Part shown: positions 26,255 through 34,020 of the stretch, in pieces | Position numbering within the stretch: the first letter of the stretch is position 1 | How the letters are laid out: every line of letters begins with the position of its first letter | Assembly (NCBI GenBank): GCA_022841375.1 | Contig: JALHRQ010000001.1 | Location: 548,892-612,891, forward strand | Reading direction: 5' to 3' | DNA length: 64,000 nucleotides | Origin: Burkholderiales bacterium | Lineage (GTDB): Bacteria; Pseudomonadota; Gammaproteobacteria; Burkholderiales; SG8-41 | Position numbers and translations under genes: made by a program | The notes under the pieces: model-generated | The model's input: the letters and a program-made list of their open reading frames with translations, nothing else | Database searches by the model: none | What the model was told of the DNA's origin: nothing

Positions 26255-27315
26255 TGCGCACGATGACTCACTCCCTTCGCGGCCCGGACCTTACCGTTGG
26301 GGCTTTTCTCAATCAACCGGCGCAATGGAAAAACAGCACGCTCGGTGCCTTCTGTTTTTCAGCTGACGCTGCCGGCAAACAGCCCCCCGCTGAACTCGAG
26401 GTGCCGTGCATGCGCGTCGCCATGCCGAGGCTGGACGGCCTCGATGCCGTCTGCGAAGTCTGGCAGGGCAGCGGTCAACTGACCCAGGGGAGCCAGGGCG
26501 AACTGCAATACAGCCATGACGATGACGTGTTGTTCGGAGTGATTGCCCTGTCCGAAGCACGGTTTGCAACGGACGGCGCCAAAACGCCATTGCATCAAGC
26601 CACGGAAGCGGCCTATCGCCAGATATTTGCGCTCCTCGACAACCTGCGCTTCCCATATGCCTTCCGTTTCTGGAATTACATTACCGACATCAACGCCCAC
26701 AGTTTCGGACTGGAACGTTACCGCCAGTTCAATCTCGGCCGGCAGGACGCCTTTATTGCCCATGGCCGGAAAGTTACGGGCAATGTTCCCGCGGCCTGCG
26801 CCCTGGGTTCGGCTCAAGGGCCTTTGACCATTGCCTTTCTTGCCGGACGGGTGGCGCCCCTGAGTATTGAAAACCCGCGCCAGACCAGTGCCTGCGAATA
26901 TCCGCAGCAGTACGGCCCGCGCAGTCCGACTTTTTCGCGCGCCTGTCTGGTCCACCTGGGGCAGGAACAGGTTTTATTCATTTCGGGCACCGCCAGTGTG
27001 GTCGGCCACGCCAGCCTGCACCCCGCCGACGTTGGAGCGCAGACCCGCGAAACCATGAACAATATCAAGGCGGTGCTGGCCGAGGCGAACCGCCAGTCCA
27101 GCGAACCCGCATTCAATCTGGCCGATCTGCATTACAAAGTCTATGTGCGCCGGCCCGCCGATCTGGCGCAGATCCGTGCCGAACTGACGCAGTGTGTAGG
27201 TGACAAGCCCAAGGCGGTTTACCTCCAGGCTGATGTATGCCGCCAGGAACTGCTGCTGGAAATTGAAGCCACGGCGGCGCATCCGCTGACTGCAGCATCC
27301 GGAAGGCGGAACTGA
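26254..27315 (+). CDS. xanB2: Chorismatase (FkbO/Hyg5/XanB2 family), hydroxybenzoate synthase
   Basis: 353 residues. It cleaves chorismate to pyruvate plus a ring product. Family features include RFWNYITDINAHSFGLERYRQFN, SPTFSRACLVHLGQEQVLFISGTASVVGHASLHPAD and the C-terminal VCRQELLLEIEA. Cys329 and Glu336 are seven residues apart, a spacing I recall for the Hyg5 active-site pair (Cys327/Glu334), which favours 3-hydroxybenzoate as product. In Xanthomonas, XanB2 supplies 3- and 4-hydroxybenzoate for xanthomonadin and ubiquinone. Its position right after the halogenase supports a polyene-starter role. In-frame ATGs at 26254 and 26263 are both possible starts. Confidence 0.9.
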   Translation: MRTMTHSLRGPDLTVGAFLNQPAQWKNSTLGAFCFSADAAGKQPPAELEVPCMRVAMPRLDGLDAVCEVWQGSGQLTQGSQGELQYSHDDDVLFGVIALSEARFATDGAKTPLHQATEAAYRQIFALLDNLRFPYAFRFWNYITDINAHSFGLERYRQFNLGRQDAFIAHGRKVTGNVPAACALGSAQGPLTIAFLAGRVAPLSIENPRQTSACEYPQQYGPRSPTFSRACLVHLGQEQVLFISGTASVVGHASLHPADVGAQTRETMNNIKAVLAEANRQSSEPAFNLADLHYKVYVRRPADLAQIRAELTQCVGDKPKAVYLQADVCRQELLLEIEATAAHPLTAASGRRN

Positions 27316-27317
27316 CC

Positions 27318-28139
27318 ATGCGCGCCGTTTTTCGATTACTGCTGAATATCTATGACTACCTGGTGATTTACCTCGGCATCGCCTGGCTCGGCATTTTATG
27401 CCTCGTATGGACCCCGTTTGCGATGATTCTTTACCTGCTGCTGCCCGCGTCATGGGCCCGGGTACTGGGGCGTTACGCCATCATGATGGTGTTCCGGATT
27501 TTCATCGGCACCCTTAGCCTGTCGCGACGCTTCAGCTTTGATCTTGAAGATCTGGATGCGCTGCACGATGCCTCCTCAGTCATCATCGCCCCCAATCACC
27601 CGAGCCTTCTGGATGCGGTGATGGTGATTTCTCGCCTGCCCAACGTCGCCTGCGTGCTTAAAGCTGAATTGATGAACAATGTTTTCCTCGGTGCAGGTGC
27701 GCTGCTGGCGCGCTACATCCGCAATGAACCGGTACGTGACATGATCCGCTCGGCCATCCGGGATTTTGATTACGGCAGCCATCTGTTGCTGTTTCCGGAA
27801 GGTACGCGCACCACCTCGCACCCGGTCAACCCGCTCAAAGGCAGCATCGGCCTTATTGCTCTTCACGCTCAGACACCGGTGCAGACCGTGCTGATCGAAA
27901 CTAATTCAAAATACCTGAGCAAGGGCTGGTCGCTGTTTCGCATGCCGCCGATGCCCATCCATTACCGGGCGCGCCTGGGACGGCGTTTCGATCCACCGCA
28001 ACATGCCCGGCACTTCATGGTTGAACTCGATCACTACTTTGCGCATGAATTGAGCGGTGAACCCGCGTTTTATCCGACCGGCGACCTGGACGCGCAAATT
28101 GACAGCACAACGCAACTGACGCCTCCCTCGCCGTCGTGA
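27318..28139 (+). CDS. 1-acylglycerol-3-phosphate acyltransferase-type enzyme (PlsC family)
   Basis: 273 residues. An N-terminal membrane region (about 10-45) is followed by the PlsC domain with the catalytic NHPSLLDA (an NHxxxxD form) and FPEGTRTT. It transfers an acyl group to a lysolipid or alcohol acceptor at the inner membrane. It is the third gene of the plus-strand unit, two bases after the chorismatase, and its stop overlaps the glycosyltransferase start (GTGA). Together with the LpxL-type enzyme it could build the lipid anchor of the polyene. Confidence 0.9.
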   Translation: MRAVFRLLLNIYDYLVIYLGIAWLGILCLVWTPFAMILYLLLPASWARVLGRYAIMMVFRIFIGTLSLSRRFSFDLEDLDALHDASSVIIAPNHPSLLDAVMVISRLPNVACVLKAELMNNVFLGAGALLARYIRNEPVRDMIRSAIRDFDYGSHLLLFPEGTRTTSHPVNPLKGSIGLIALHAQTPVQTVLIETNSKYLSKGWSLFRMPPMPIHYRARLGRRFDPPQHARHFMVELDHYFAHELSGEPAFYPTGDLDAQIDSTTQLTPPSPS

Positions 28140-28900
28140 CCATCGCCTCCAGCACACACCTCGTTCTGATTCCCAGCTACAACCCCGGCACCAAGGTTTA
28201 TGAAACCGTACGTGCGGCACGTCAGCACTGGAGCCCCGTTTGGGTAGTGGTAGATGGCAGTACCGACGGCACTGCCGAAGGGCTGCGGTCACTCGCCGCA
28301 CAAGACGCCGAACTGCGCGTGATCGTTCTGCCGCACAACCAGGGCAAGGGCGCCGCAGTGCTGCATGGCCTCGAGCAGGCATCCGGGGCGGGTTACACCC
28401 ATGTGCTGACCATGGATTCGGACGGCCAGCATCCGCCCGATCGCATTCCGGCATTCATGGCGGAATCCGCTGCACAACCCGCCGCAATGATCCTCGGGGT
28501 GCCGGTGTTCGACGCCAGTGCGCCGGGTTTGCGCGTCAAAGGGCGGCGCATCTCCAACTGGTGGGCCAACCTCGAAACACTCTGGGCCGGCATCGGTGAT
28601 TCACTGTTCGGTTTCCGCGTTTATCCGGTTACCGCCTTGCAACGGGTCATGCAGAGCCAGCCGTGGATGCGCCACTTCGACTTTGATCCCGAAGCCGTGG
28701 TGCGCCTGTGCTGGCGCGGCGTCAAACCGGTCAACCTGCCCGCCGCAGTACGCTACTACCGCCCTGAAGAAGGCGGGGTGTCGCATTTTCGATATCTGCG
28801 CGACAACGTGTTGTTAACGTGGATGCACACGCGGCTGCTGATCGGGTTTGTATTGCGTTTGCCCATGCTGCTGGCCAAACGCGCGGCGGGGCGTTTTTAA
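28136..28900 (+). CDS. Family 2 glycosyltransferase of the polyene cluster
   Basis: 254 residues, GT-A fold. The start LVLIPSYNPGTKVYETVRAAR, VVDGSTDGTAEGL and the metal-binding DSDGQHPPDRI (DxD-type) are diagnostic of family 2. One C-terminal hydrophobic segment may tether it to the membrane. It probably adds a sugar to the lipid-linked polyene or its anchor; family 2 glycosyltransferases are standard members of these clusters. GTG start, coupled to the upstream acyltransferase gene. It converges with the ketoreductase gene with only 32 bases between them. Confidence 0.9.
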   Translation: MTIASSTHLVLIPSYNPGTKVYETVRAARQHWSPVWVVVDGSTDGTAEGLRSLAAQDAELRVIVLPHNQGKGAAVLHGLEQASGAGYTHVLTMDSDGQHPPDRIPAFMAESAAQPAAMILGVPVFDASAPGLRVKGRRISNWWANLETLWAGIGDSLFGFRVYPVTALQRVMQSQPWMRHFDFDPEAVVRLCWRGVKPVNLPAAVRYYRPEEGGVSHFRYLRDNVLLTWMHTRLLIGFVLRLPMLLAKRAAGRF

Positions 28901-28932
28901 ATTGTGCGGCCAGGAATAGCGGTGATCGGCCG

Positions 28933-29652
28933 TTAAATCATGCCGCCGTTGATGGAAATGATCTGCCCGGTGATATAGGCCGCCCGCGTTGAGGCGAGAA
29001 AACCGATCAGGTCCGCCACCTCATCCGGACTGCCTGCCCGCTTCATCGGCACCAGACGTGCAATTTCTGTCGCATCAAATGCCGATGCACTCATCGGCGT
29101 ATCGATAATCCCCGGCGCAACCGCATTGACGGTAATGCCGCGACCGGCAACCTCCCGGGCCAATGACTTGGTTGCCGAATTCAGTGCGCCCTTGGCCGCC
29201 GAATAATTCACCTGACCCGGGTTGCCGGTCAGCGCCGCAATCGATGACACATTGATGATGCGCCCCCAGCGGCTGCGAATCATTGGCATCATCAGCGGCT
29301 GGGTGACATTGAAAAATCCGTTGACCGACACATCCATCACCCGCTGCCATTGTTCGGCACGCATGCCGGGAAACACCACATCGTCATGAATGCCGGCATT
29401 GTTGACCAGGATCTGGATCGGCTGTTCCTCAATCAGCGGCGCCAGCACAGCGGCCACTGCCGCAGCGTCAGTGACATCAAACACCAGCACTTCTGCGCTG
29501 CCGCCCTCCGCATGGATGGCATCGGCCAGCGTCTGTGCCGCCTCCGCGCCGCTGCGGGCATGGATATAAACATGACATCCGTCAGCGGCCAGCCGGCGGC
29601 AAACCGCCGCGCCGATACCGCCACTGCCGCCGGTGACCAGGGCTTTTTTCAT
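28933..29652 (-). CDS. 3-ketoacyl-ACP reductase (FabG-type) of the polyene cluster
   Basis: 239 residues, a classical short-chain dehydrogenase. NADP-binding TGGSGGIGAAVCRRLA, the NAG motif (VNNAGI), catalytic Ser (NVSSIAAL), YSAAK (Tyr-x3-Lys) and the C-terminal GQIISINGGMI are all present. It reduces the beta-keto group in each polyene extension cycle. Its start overlaps the stop of the dehydratase gene by four bases. It is the last gene of the minus-strand unit ketosynthase, chain-length factor, dehydratase, reductase. Confidence 0.93.
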   Translation of the reverse strand: MKKALVTGGSGGIGAAVCRRLAADGCHVYIHARSGAEAAQTLADAIHAEGGSAEVLVFDVTDAAAVAAVLAPLIEEQPIQILVNNAGIHDDVVFPGMRAEQWQRVMDVSVNGFFNVTQPLMMPMIRSRWGRIINVSSIAALTGNPGQVNYSAAKGALNSATKSLAREVAGRGITVNAVAPGIIDTPMSASAFDATEIARLVPMKRAGSPDEVADLIGFLASTRAAYITGQIISINGGMI

Positions 29653-30128
29653 GAGGATGCTTCTCCTGCAAGGGGTTTAAGCAGTTCGGCGTTAAGCACT
29701 ACTGCGGCACGCCCTTCCAGCAGCGGTTGCCCGGCAGCGCTGATGCTGAACTGATAAAGAATATTGTTTTCACTGCGTGTAATGCAGCCCGCTTCCACCA
29801 GCAGGTCGGCGGCGATGTCATCCAGCCGGGATACATGCAGCCGCACGCCGCGGGCGCTGACCAGATAACCGGCGCGGGCGCCCGGGCCGTCCGGCGGCGC
29901 CAGCAAGGCGCCGTGTACTGCCATGGCTTGTGCCGCATATTCGATGCCACAAGCGGCACCGAGCTGGCCATGGGCGCGCAATGGATTGTCCGTGGCACGA
30001 TGACTGACGGCTCGACAGCGAATGCCCTGCTCGTCCCAGGCTTCCACCTCTTCCAGCAGACACATGCTGCCCTGGTGGGGAATATGTCGCCTTATCCAGG
30101 CATGGTCGAGTCTGGCCTGATTCAGCAT
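29649..30128 (-). CDS. Hotdog-fold 3-hydroxyacyl-ACP dehydratase of the polyene cluster
   Basis: 159 residues of the aryl-polyene-associated hotdog dehydratase type. The HIPHQGSMCLLEEVEAWDEQGI segment is characteristic of the family, and the central helix region GIEYAAQAMAVHGAL follows. It would remove water to form the conjugated double bonds. It is the second dehydratase of the cluster, the other being fused to the acyl-CoA synthetase. In aryl-polyene systems two dehydratases may act together. It overlaps the upstream chain-length-factor gene by seven bases. Confidence 0.88.
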   Translation of the reverse strand: MLNQARLDHAWIRRHIPHQGSMCLLEEVEAWDEQGIRCRAVSHRATDNPLRAHGQLGAACGIEYAAQAMAVHGALLAPPDGPGARAGYLVSARGVRLHVSRLDDIAADLLVEAGCITRSENNILYQFSISAAGQPLLEGRAAVVLNAELLKPLAGEASS

Positions 30129-30919
30129 GAGGCAACCCTCACGGCAAGACGCGTGTCACCAAGATAATCCAGTACCACATGATGATCGCCGCCCAGTGCG
30201 ATGCTGCGCAGCAGCGGCAAACCGCGTGCTGCAGGAATCGCCGTTCGCAAACCTTCAAAAGCCCCATCGTCCATCCGGTCGGCAGCAGCATCTGTCAGGC
30301 TGGCGGTGATTTTTGCCAGTGCACGGGCACTGCGTTGCGGGGCTAATACCAGTGCAATGCCGAAAGCATCAGGAATGGGCCGGACGCCGTGCAAGGGCTC
30401 CGGATAACTGGTATCACAGGCCAGCAAAATAACGCGCTCATTGTCGACCACGATTTGGGTCAAAGCCTCCAGCAAACCGGCTCCGAAGCAGGCATCAAAG
30501 GCACCCAGTACCGTTGACGGCGCCATCGCGCCGGTGGCTATGCTCCAGTAACCGGCAGCAGCGTTATGCACGGAATTATGAAAACGTGTCGGAGAAATCT
30601 GCCGGTCATCCGAAGCGAGCATTTCACAGATGGAATGACAGTTTTCGCCATCACCGCCGGAAGCCGTGAACACCATAGGCAAGGTGACCGCATCAAGTCC
30701 GGCCGCGTTGATGGCTTCGAGTCCAGTCGCCAAAGTGAGCCGGACAATGGCACCGCTGCGTCGGCGTTCCGCCGCCGGCAGCAAAGCCGGCAGCGGCAAC
30801 ACGGTCCTGGCCGCTTGATAGGCTTGCTGACCGCAAATGACGGCCCGGCTGTCCGGCCAGTTACTGAAGCCGGGCCCCAGCAGGCCGATGCCTTCGATAT
30901 ATGCGCTGAGTGTGTGCAT
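30122..30919 (-). CDS. Ketosynthase chain-length-factor-like protein
   Basis: 265 residues, about two-thirds the length of a normal ketosynthase. It matches the 'beta-ketoacyl synthase chain length factor' family found in aryl-polyene clusters. The start MHTLSAYIEGIGLLGPGFSN fits that family; the longer frame upstream to 31207 is antisense-like sequence inside the ketosynthase gene. No catalytic cysteine motif is visible. FTASGGDGENCHSICEML and HNSVHNAAAGYWSIATG are recognisable family segments. It probably forms a heterodimer with the next gene's ketosynthase and sets polyene length. Confidence 0.88.
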   Translation of the reverse strand: MHTLSAYIEGIGLLGPGFSNWPDSRAVICGQQAYQAARTVLPLPALLPAAERRRSGAIVRLTLATGLEAINAAGLDAVTLPMVFTASGGDGENCHSICEMLASDDRQISPTRFHNSVHNAAAGYWSIATGAMAPSTVLGAFDACFGAGLLEALTQIVVDNERVILLACDTSYPEPLHGVRPIPDAFGIALVLAPQRSARALAKITASLTDAAADRMDDGAFEGLRTAIPAARGLPLLRSIALGGDHHVVLDYLGDTRLAVRVASC

Positions 30920-30921
30920 GC

Positions 30922-32115
30922 CTAGTTCGCCCGCGAAAAAATCAGGCTGCAATTGGTGCCGCCGAAACCGAATGAGTTGCTGAGCGCATGCGCCACCCGC
31001 TGCTCGCGATTCACCAGCAGGTAATCGAGATCCAGCGCCGGATCGCGTTGGCGGGTGTTCAAGCCGGCAGGCAGCAGGCCATGTTGCAGCACCAGCGCGC
31101 AGATCACCGCCTCCAAGCCGCCGGCCGCACCCAGCGTATGGCCGGTCGCGCCCTTGGTGGAACTGCAGGGTGTTTGCGAACCGAACACATGCTGTACGGC
31201 CTTGCACTCCGCCGCATCGTTGGTCGGTGTCGCCGTGCCGTGCAGATTGATATAGCCGATGTCCGCCGGCAGCAAACCCGCCATTTTCAGCGCGCCCTGC
31301 ATGGCCATGCGCGCGCCGAGTCCATCGGGATGCGGCGACGACATATGATAGGCATCACTCGACTCACCAGTGCCGCGCAACAATACGGCATCGCCAACCA
31401 GATGTTCCGGCGCTTGTTCCAGCAAGGCAAACGCTGCCGCCTCGCCGATCGAAATGCCGTTGCGCTGGGCGTCGAACGGACGGCAAGCCTGTTCAGACAT
31501 CAGGCCCAGCGAGTTGAAACCATAAAGTGTGGTCAGGCACAGCGTATCCACGCCGCCCACCACTGCGGCATCGATCAGGCCGGCCGCCATCATGCGGCGC
31601 GCCGAAGCAAAAACCCTGGCACTGGAGGAACAGGCCGAGGACACCACCACAGCCGGACCGGTAAGACCGAAATAACGACGCGTGAAGTCCCCAACCGAAA
31701 AAACGTTGTGCGTCTTGCCGTAAACAAAATCCACAGGCAAGGCGCCGGTCGCCGGATCGCGGCGCCGGTAGGCCAGTTCGGTCTGCAGGATGCCGGCAGT
31801 ACTGGTGCCAAGAAACACGCCTACCCGCTGCGCGCCGTATTTTGCGATGGCGGTACGAACAGCCTCGTCAAAACCGTCCTGCAGCAATCCCAACAAGGCA
31901 AGCCGGTTGTTGCGGCAATCGAAATCGGTGAGCTGTGAAGGAAGGCGCACTGCGTCCACCCCCGGCACCTCGCCGATCACTGTGGCCAGATCCACGGTTT
32001 CAAACGCGCAAGGTGCCAGACCGCTGCGGCCCTCGCGGAGCGCAGCCAACGTTTGATCCAGACCGCAGCCGATACTGCTGGTCGCTGTGAAATGGGAAAG
32101 CCAGAGCGGGTTCAA
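30922..32115 (-). CDS. Beta-ketoacyl-ACP synthase of the polyene cluster
   Basis: 397 residues, a FabF-type condensing enzyme. The active-site triad is intact: Cys in VSSACSSSARV, His in NLHGTATPTND and His in TKGATGHTLGAAGG; the C-terminus NSFGFGGTNCSLIF is typical. It extends the aryl starter with malonyl units. It lies two bases upstream of its chain-length-factor partner, so the pair is co-expressed. The PAP2 gene is 64 bases upstream in the same direction, so the operon may extend further. Confidence 0.94.
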   Translation of the reverse strand: MNPLWLSHFTATSSIGCGLDQTLAALREGRSGLAPCAFETVDLATVIGEVPGVDAVRLPSQLTDFDCRNNRLALLGLLQDGFDEAVRTAIAKYGAQRVGVFLGTSTAGILQTELAYRRRDPATGALPVDFVYGKTHNVFSVGDFTRRYFGLTGPAVVVSSACSSSARVFASARRMMAAGLIDAAVVGGVDTLCLTTLYGFNSLGLMSEQACRPFDAQRNGISIGEAAAFALLEQAPEHLVGDAVLLRGTGESSDAYHMSSPHPDGLGARMAMQGALKMAGLLPADIGYINLHGTATPTNDAAECKAVQHVFGSQTPCSSTKGATGHTLGAAGGLEAVICALVLQHGLLPAGLNTRQRDPALDLDYLLVNREQRVAHALSNSFGFGGTNCSLIFSRAN

Positions 32116-32179
32116 AGCAGATAAACCTGTGATTTTTAAATTCGGGAGAATTCAGATTGTTTCGCGATTTGCAACCGGA

Positions 32180-32863
32180 CTACCTTGCATCAGCCAGCAC
32201 GCGGCCACGCAATGAAAGGCTGGCCGCCAGCACGCCCAACCCCAAACCGGCCAGCACATCCACCACGACATGCTGACGCACGGCGAGCGTGGAATATACG
32301 ATACCCGCGCACCATGCGCCATTAACCAGAAGCATCCACCACGGCGCCCCGAAACGGCGCAGCAGCCGATGCAACCAAAATCCGGAAAATACAGCCGTGG
32401 CCACATGCAGCGAGGGACAGGCATTACCCACGGCATCGAGGTTTTTCAGAAACTCCATTTCAGGGTAAAGGGCCCAGTCGATCTCGGCCGGGGCGACAGC
32501 TGTCGGCCAGAAATAGAAAATTCCGAGCCCGACGAGGCACATCGCCGCCATGGCTGCAGCATAGCCATACAACTCACGGCGCAAGGACAGAAAGGCCGGG
32601 GGCAGGGAAACGTAAATCCACAGCGATACATACAAATAAAAAGCCTGCGGCTGAAAGGGAATCAGGCGATCCAAGGCAGTCACAGGCATCAGCGTCGGTG
32701 GATAGGCAGGGTGCTCGAGCACATAAAAATAAGCGGCAAAAAACAGCGCGATAAACAGCGGGGTGCCAATCGCTTTCAGAGGCACATCCGTCAACAGGGG
32801 CCCCGCGATCTGTCGGTACCACGGGGTCGGTTGCTCAGTATTGCGCAAAATGCAGTCGCTCAC
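32180..32863 (-). CDS. PAP2-family membrane phosphatase
   Basis: 227 residues and about six membrane helices. The acid-phosphatase signature is present in part: CPSLHVATAVFSGFWLHRL corresponds to the PSxH motif and the final STLAVRQHVVVDVLAGLGLG to the SRxxxxxHxxxD motif, here with Thr-Leu-Ala in place of Ser-Arg. It would hydrolyse a lipid phosphate. It lies 15 bases after the radical SAM gene and 64 bases before the ketosynthase, in the same direction. A link to making the diacylglycerol-like anchor for the pigment is possible but unproven. Confidence 0.82.
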   Translation of the reverse strand: MSDCILRNTEQPTPWYRQIAGPLLTDVPLKAIGTPLFIALFFAAYFYVLEHPAYPPTLMPVTALDRLIPFQPQAFYLYVSLWIYVSLPPAFLSLRRELYGYAAAMAAMCLVGLGIFYFWPTAVAPAEIDWALYPEMEFLKNLDAVGNACPSLHVATAVFSGFWLHRLLRRFGAPWWMLLVNGAWCAGIVYSTLAVRQHVVVDVLAGLGLGVLAASLSLRGRVLADAR

Positions 32864-32878
32864 GCCGGTGTACCCTGT

Positions 32879-34018
32879 TCAAAACAGACTGCCCTGTTTA
32901 ACCGCGCCCGGCACACGGAATTGCGTGGTATCGCGCTGATTTCCGTTCTTATTTCCGTTAATACTTTGGTCATTACTGCCCACGCCGCGCCGCGCCTGAT
33001 TGAGCCCGGCCTTTTGGCAGGCAATGGCAAAACGCCGCGCCAGAATCTGCGCAAATTCACCATCGCCGCGCATGCGACTGCCGAATTCCGGATCATTGTC
33101 GCGCCCGCCGCGCATCGCCTGCACCCGGCTCATCACATGCGCGGCCTTCAGCGGGTAATGACGCTCCAGCCATTCGCGGAACAGCGTTTTTACTTCGTAC
33201 GGCAGGCGCATCAGGATATAGCCCGCGCGTTGCGCGCCGTGGTCTGCCGCCGCCGCGACAATGGCCTCGATTTCATGATCGTTGAGAAAGGGCACCACCG
33301 GCGCCACCATCACGCCCGCGGGAATGCCGGCATCGGCCAGCGCACGCACAGCCTGCAGCCGCCGCGCCGGCGCCGTGCAGCGCGGTTCCATGCGCCGCGC
33401 CAGTTCGTGGTCCAGCGAAGTGACCGATACAAATACTTCGGCCAGACCTTTCGCCGCCATCGGTGCGAGGATATCGATGTCGCGTTCAACCATTGCGTTT
33501 TTGGTGACTATGCCCACCGGCTGATTGAACTCGGCGCAGACTTCAAGAATGCCGCGGGTGATGCCGCGCGAGCGCTCCGCCGGCTGATAGGGATCGGTGT
33601 TGGCGCCGAGCGCAATCAACTCGCATTTATATCCCGGTCGTGACAATTCCTGGCGCAGCAGTTCCGGTGCATTGACTTTGGCGAAGATGCGCGTTTCGAA
33701 ATCAATGCCGGGTGAAAGATTGCGATAAGCGTGACTGGGCCGCGCATAACAATATATGCAGCCGTGTTCACAACCCTGATAGGGATTGATCGACTGCGTG
33801 AACGGGATGTCCGGCGAATCGTTGCGCGAGATGATCGATTTCGCGAGCTCGTCGGTGACCACTGTTTTCAGTACGCGCTGTTCGTCATCAGCGCCGGTTT
33901 CCCAGCCGTCATCAAAGCTTTCGCGATCGACCTGCTCGAAACGCCCTTCCGGATTGACGCCGGCACCGCGACCCTTGCGCGGATCGGCGTGTTTGCCGGA
34001 AAGCGTGCGCAAAGCCAC
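32879..34018 (-). CDS. PA0069-family radical SAM protein
   Basis: 379 residues. The 4Fe-4S motif is the radical SAM CxxxCxxC (CEHGCIYCYARPSHAY), with Tyr-rich surroundings as in the spore photoproduct lyase-like SplB/PA0069 family. The N-terminus ERSRG/GRGAGVNPEGRFE and NTDPYQPAERSRGITRGILE are family-typical. The reaction is unknown. It lies two bases after the hotdog thioesterase gene and 15 before the PAP2 gene, in the same direction. Confidence 0.88.
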   Translation of the reverse strand: MALRTLSGKHADPRKGRGAGVNPEGRFEQVDRESFDDGWETGADDEQRVLKTVVTDELAKSIISRNDSPDIPFTQSINPYQGCEHGCIYCYARPSHAYRNLSPGIDFETRIFAKVNAPELLRQELSRPGYKCELIALGANTDPYQPAERSRGITRGILEVCAEFNQPVGIVTKNAMVERDIDILAPMAAKGLAEVFVSVTSLDHELARRMEPRCTAPARRLQAVRALADAGIPAGVMVAPVVPFLNDHEIEAIVAAAADHGAQRAGYILMRLPYEVKTLFREWLERHYPLKAAHVMSRVQAMRGGRDNDPEFGSRMRGDGEFAQILARRFAIACQKAGLNQARRGVGSNDQSINGNKNGNQRDTTQFRVPGAVKQGSLF

Positions 34019-34020
34019 GG

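Larger units (their letters stand above)
18117..32115. other. Aryl-polyene (xanthomonadin-like) biosynthetic gene cluster
   Basis: Three transcription units. Minus strand 24620 to 18117: acyl carrier protein, COG4648 membrane protein, acyl-CoA synthetase-dehydratase, lysophospholipid-type acyltransferase, LolA-like, MMPL exporter. Plus strand 24911 to 28900: halogenase, chorismatase, acyltransferase, glycosyltransferase. Minus strand 32115 to 28933: ketosynthase, chain-length factor, dehydratase, ketoreductase. This set is the known core of aryl-polyene and xanthomonadin clusters, whose products are yellow membrane pigments protecting against light and oxidants. The chorismatase and halogenase place it nearest the xanthomonadin type. 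The boundaries are inferred from function. Confidence 0.88.

Noticed and set aside
30920-31207. N-terminal extension of the chain-length-factor gene.
   Set aside because: The extra 96 codons lie inside the ketosynthase gene in another frame and contain no family sequence; the conserved start MHTLSAYIEG at 30919 is right.
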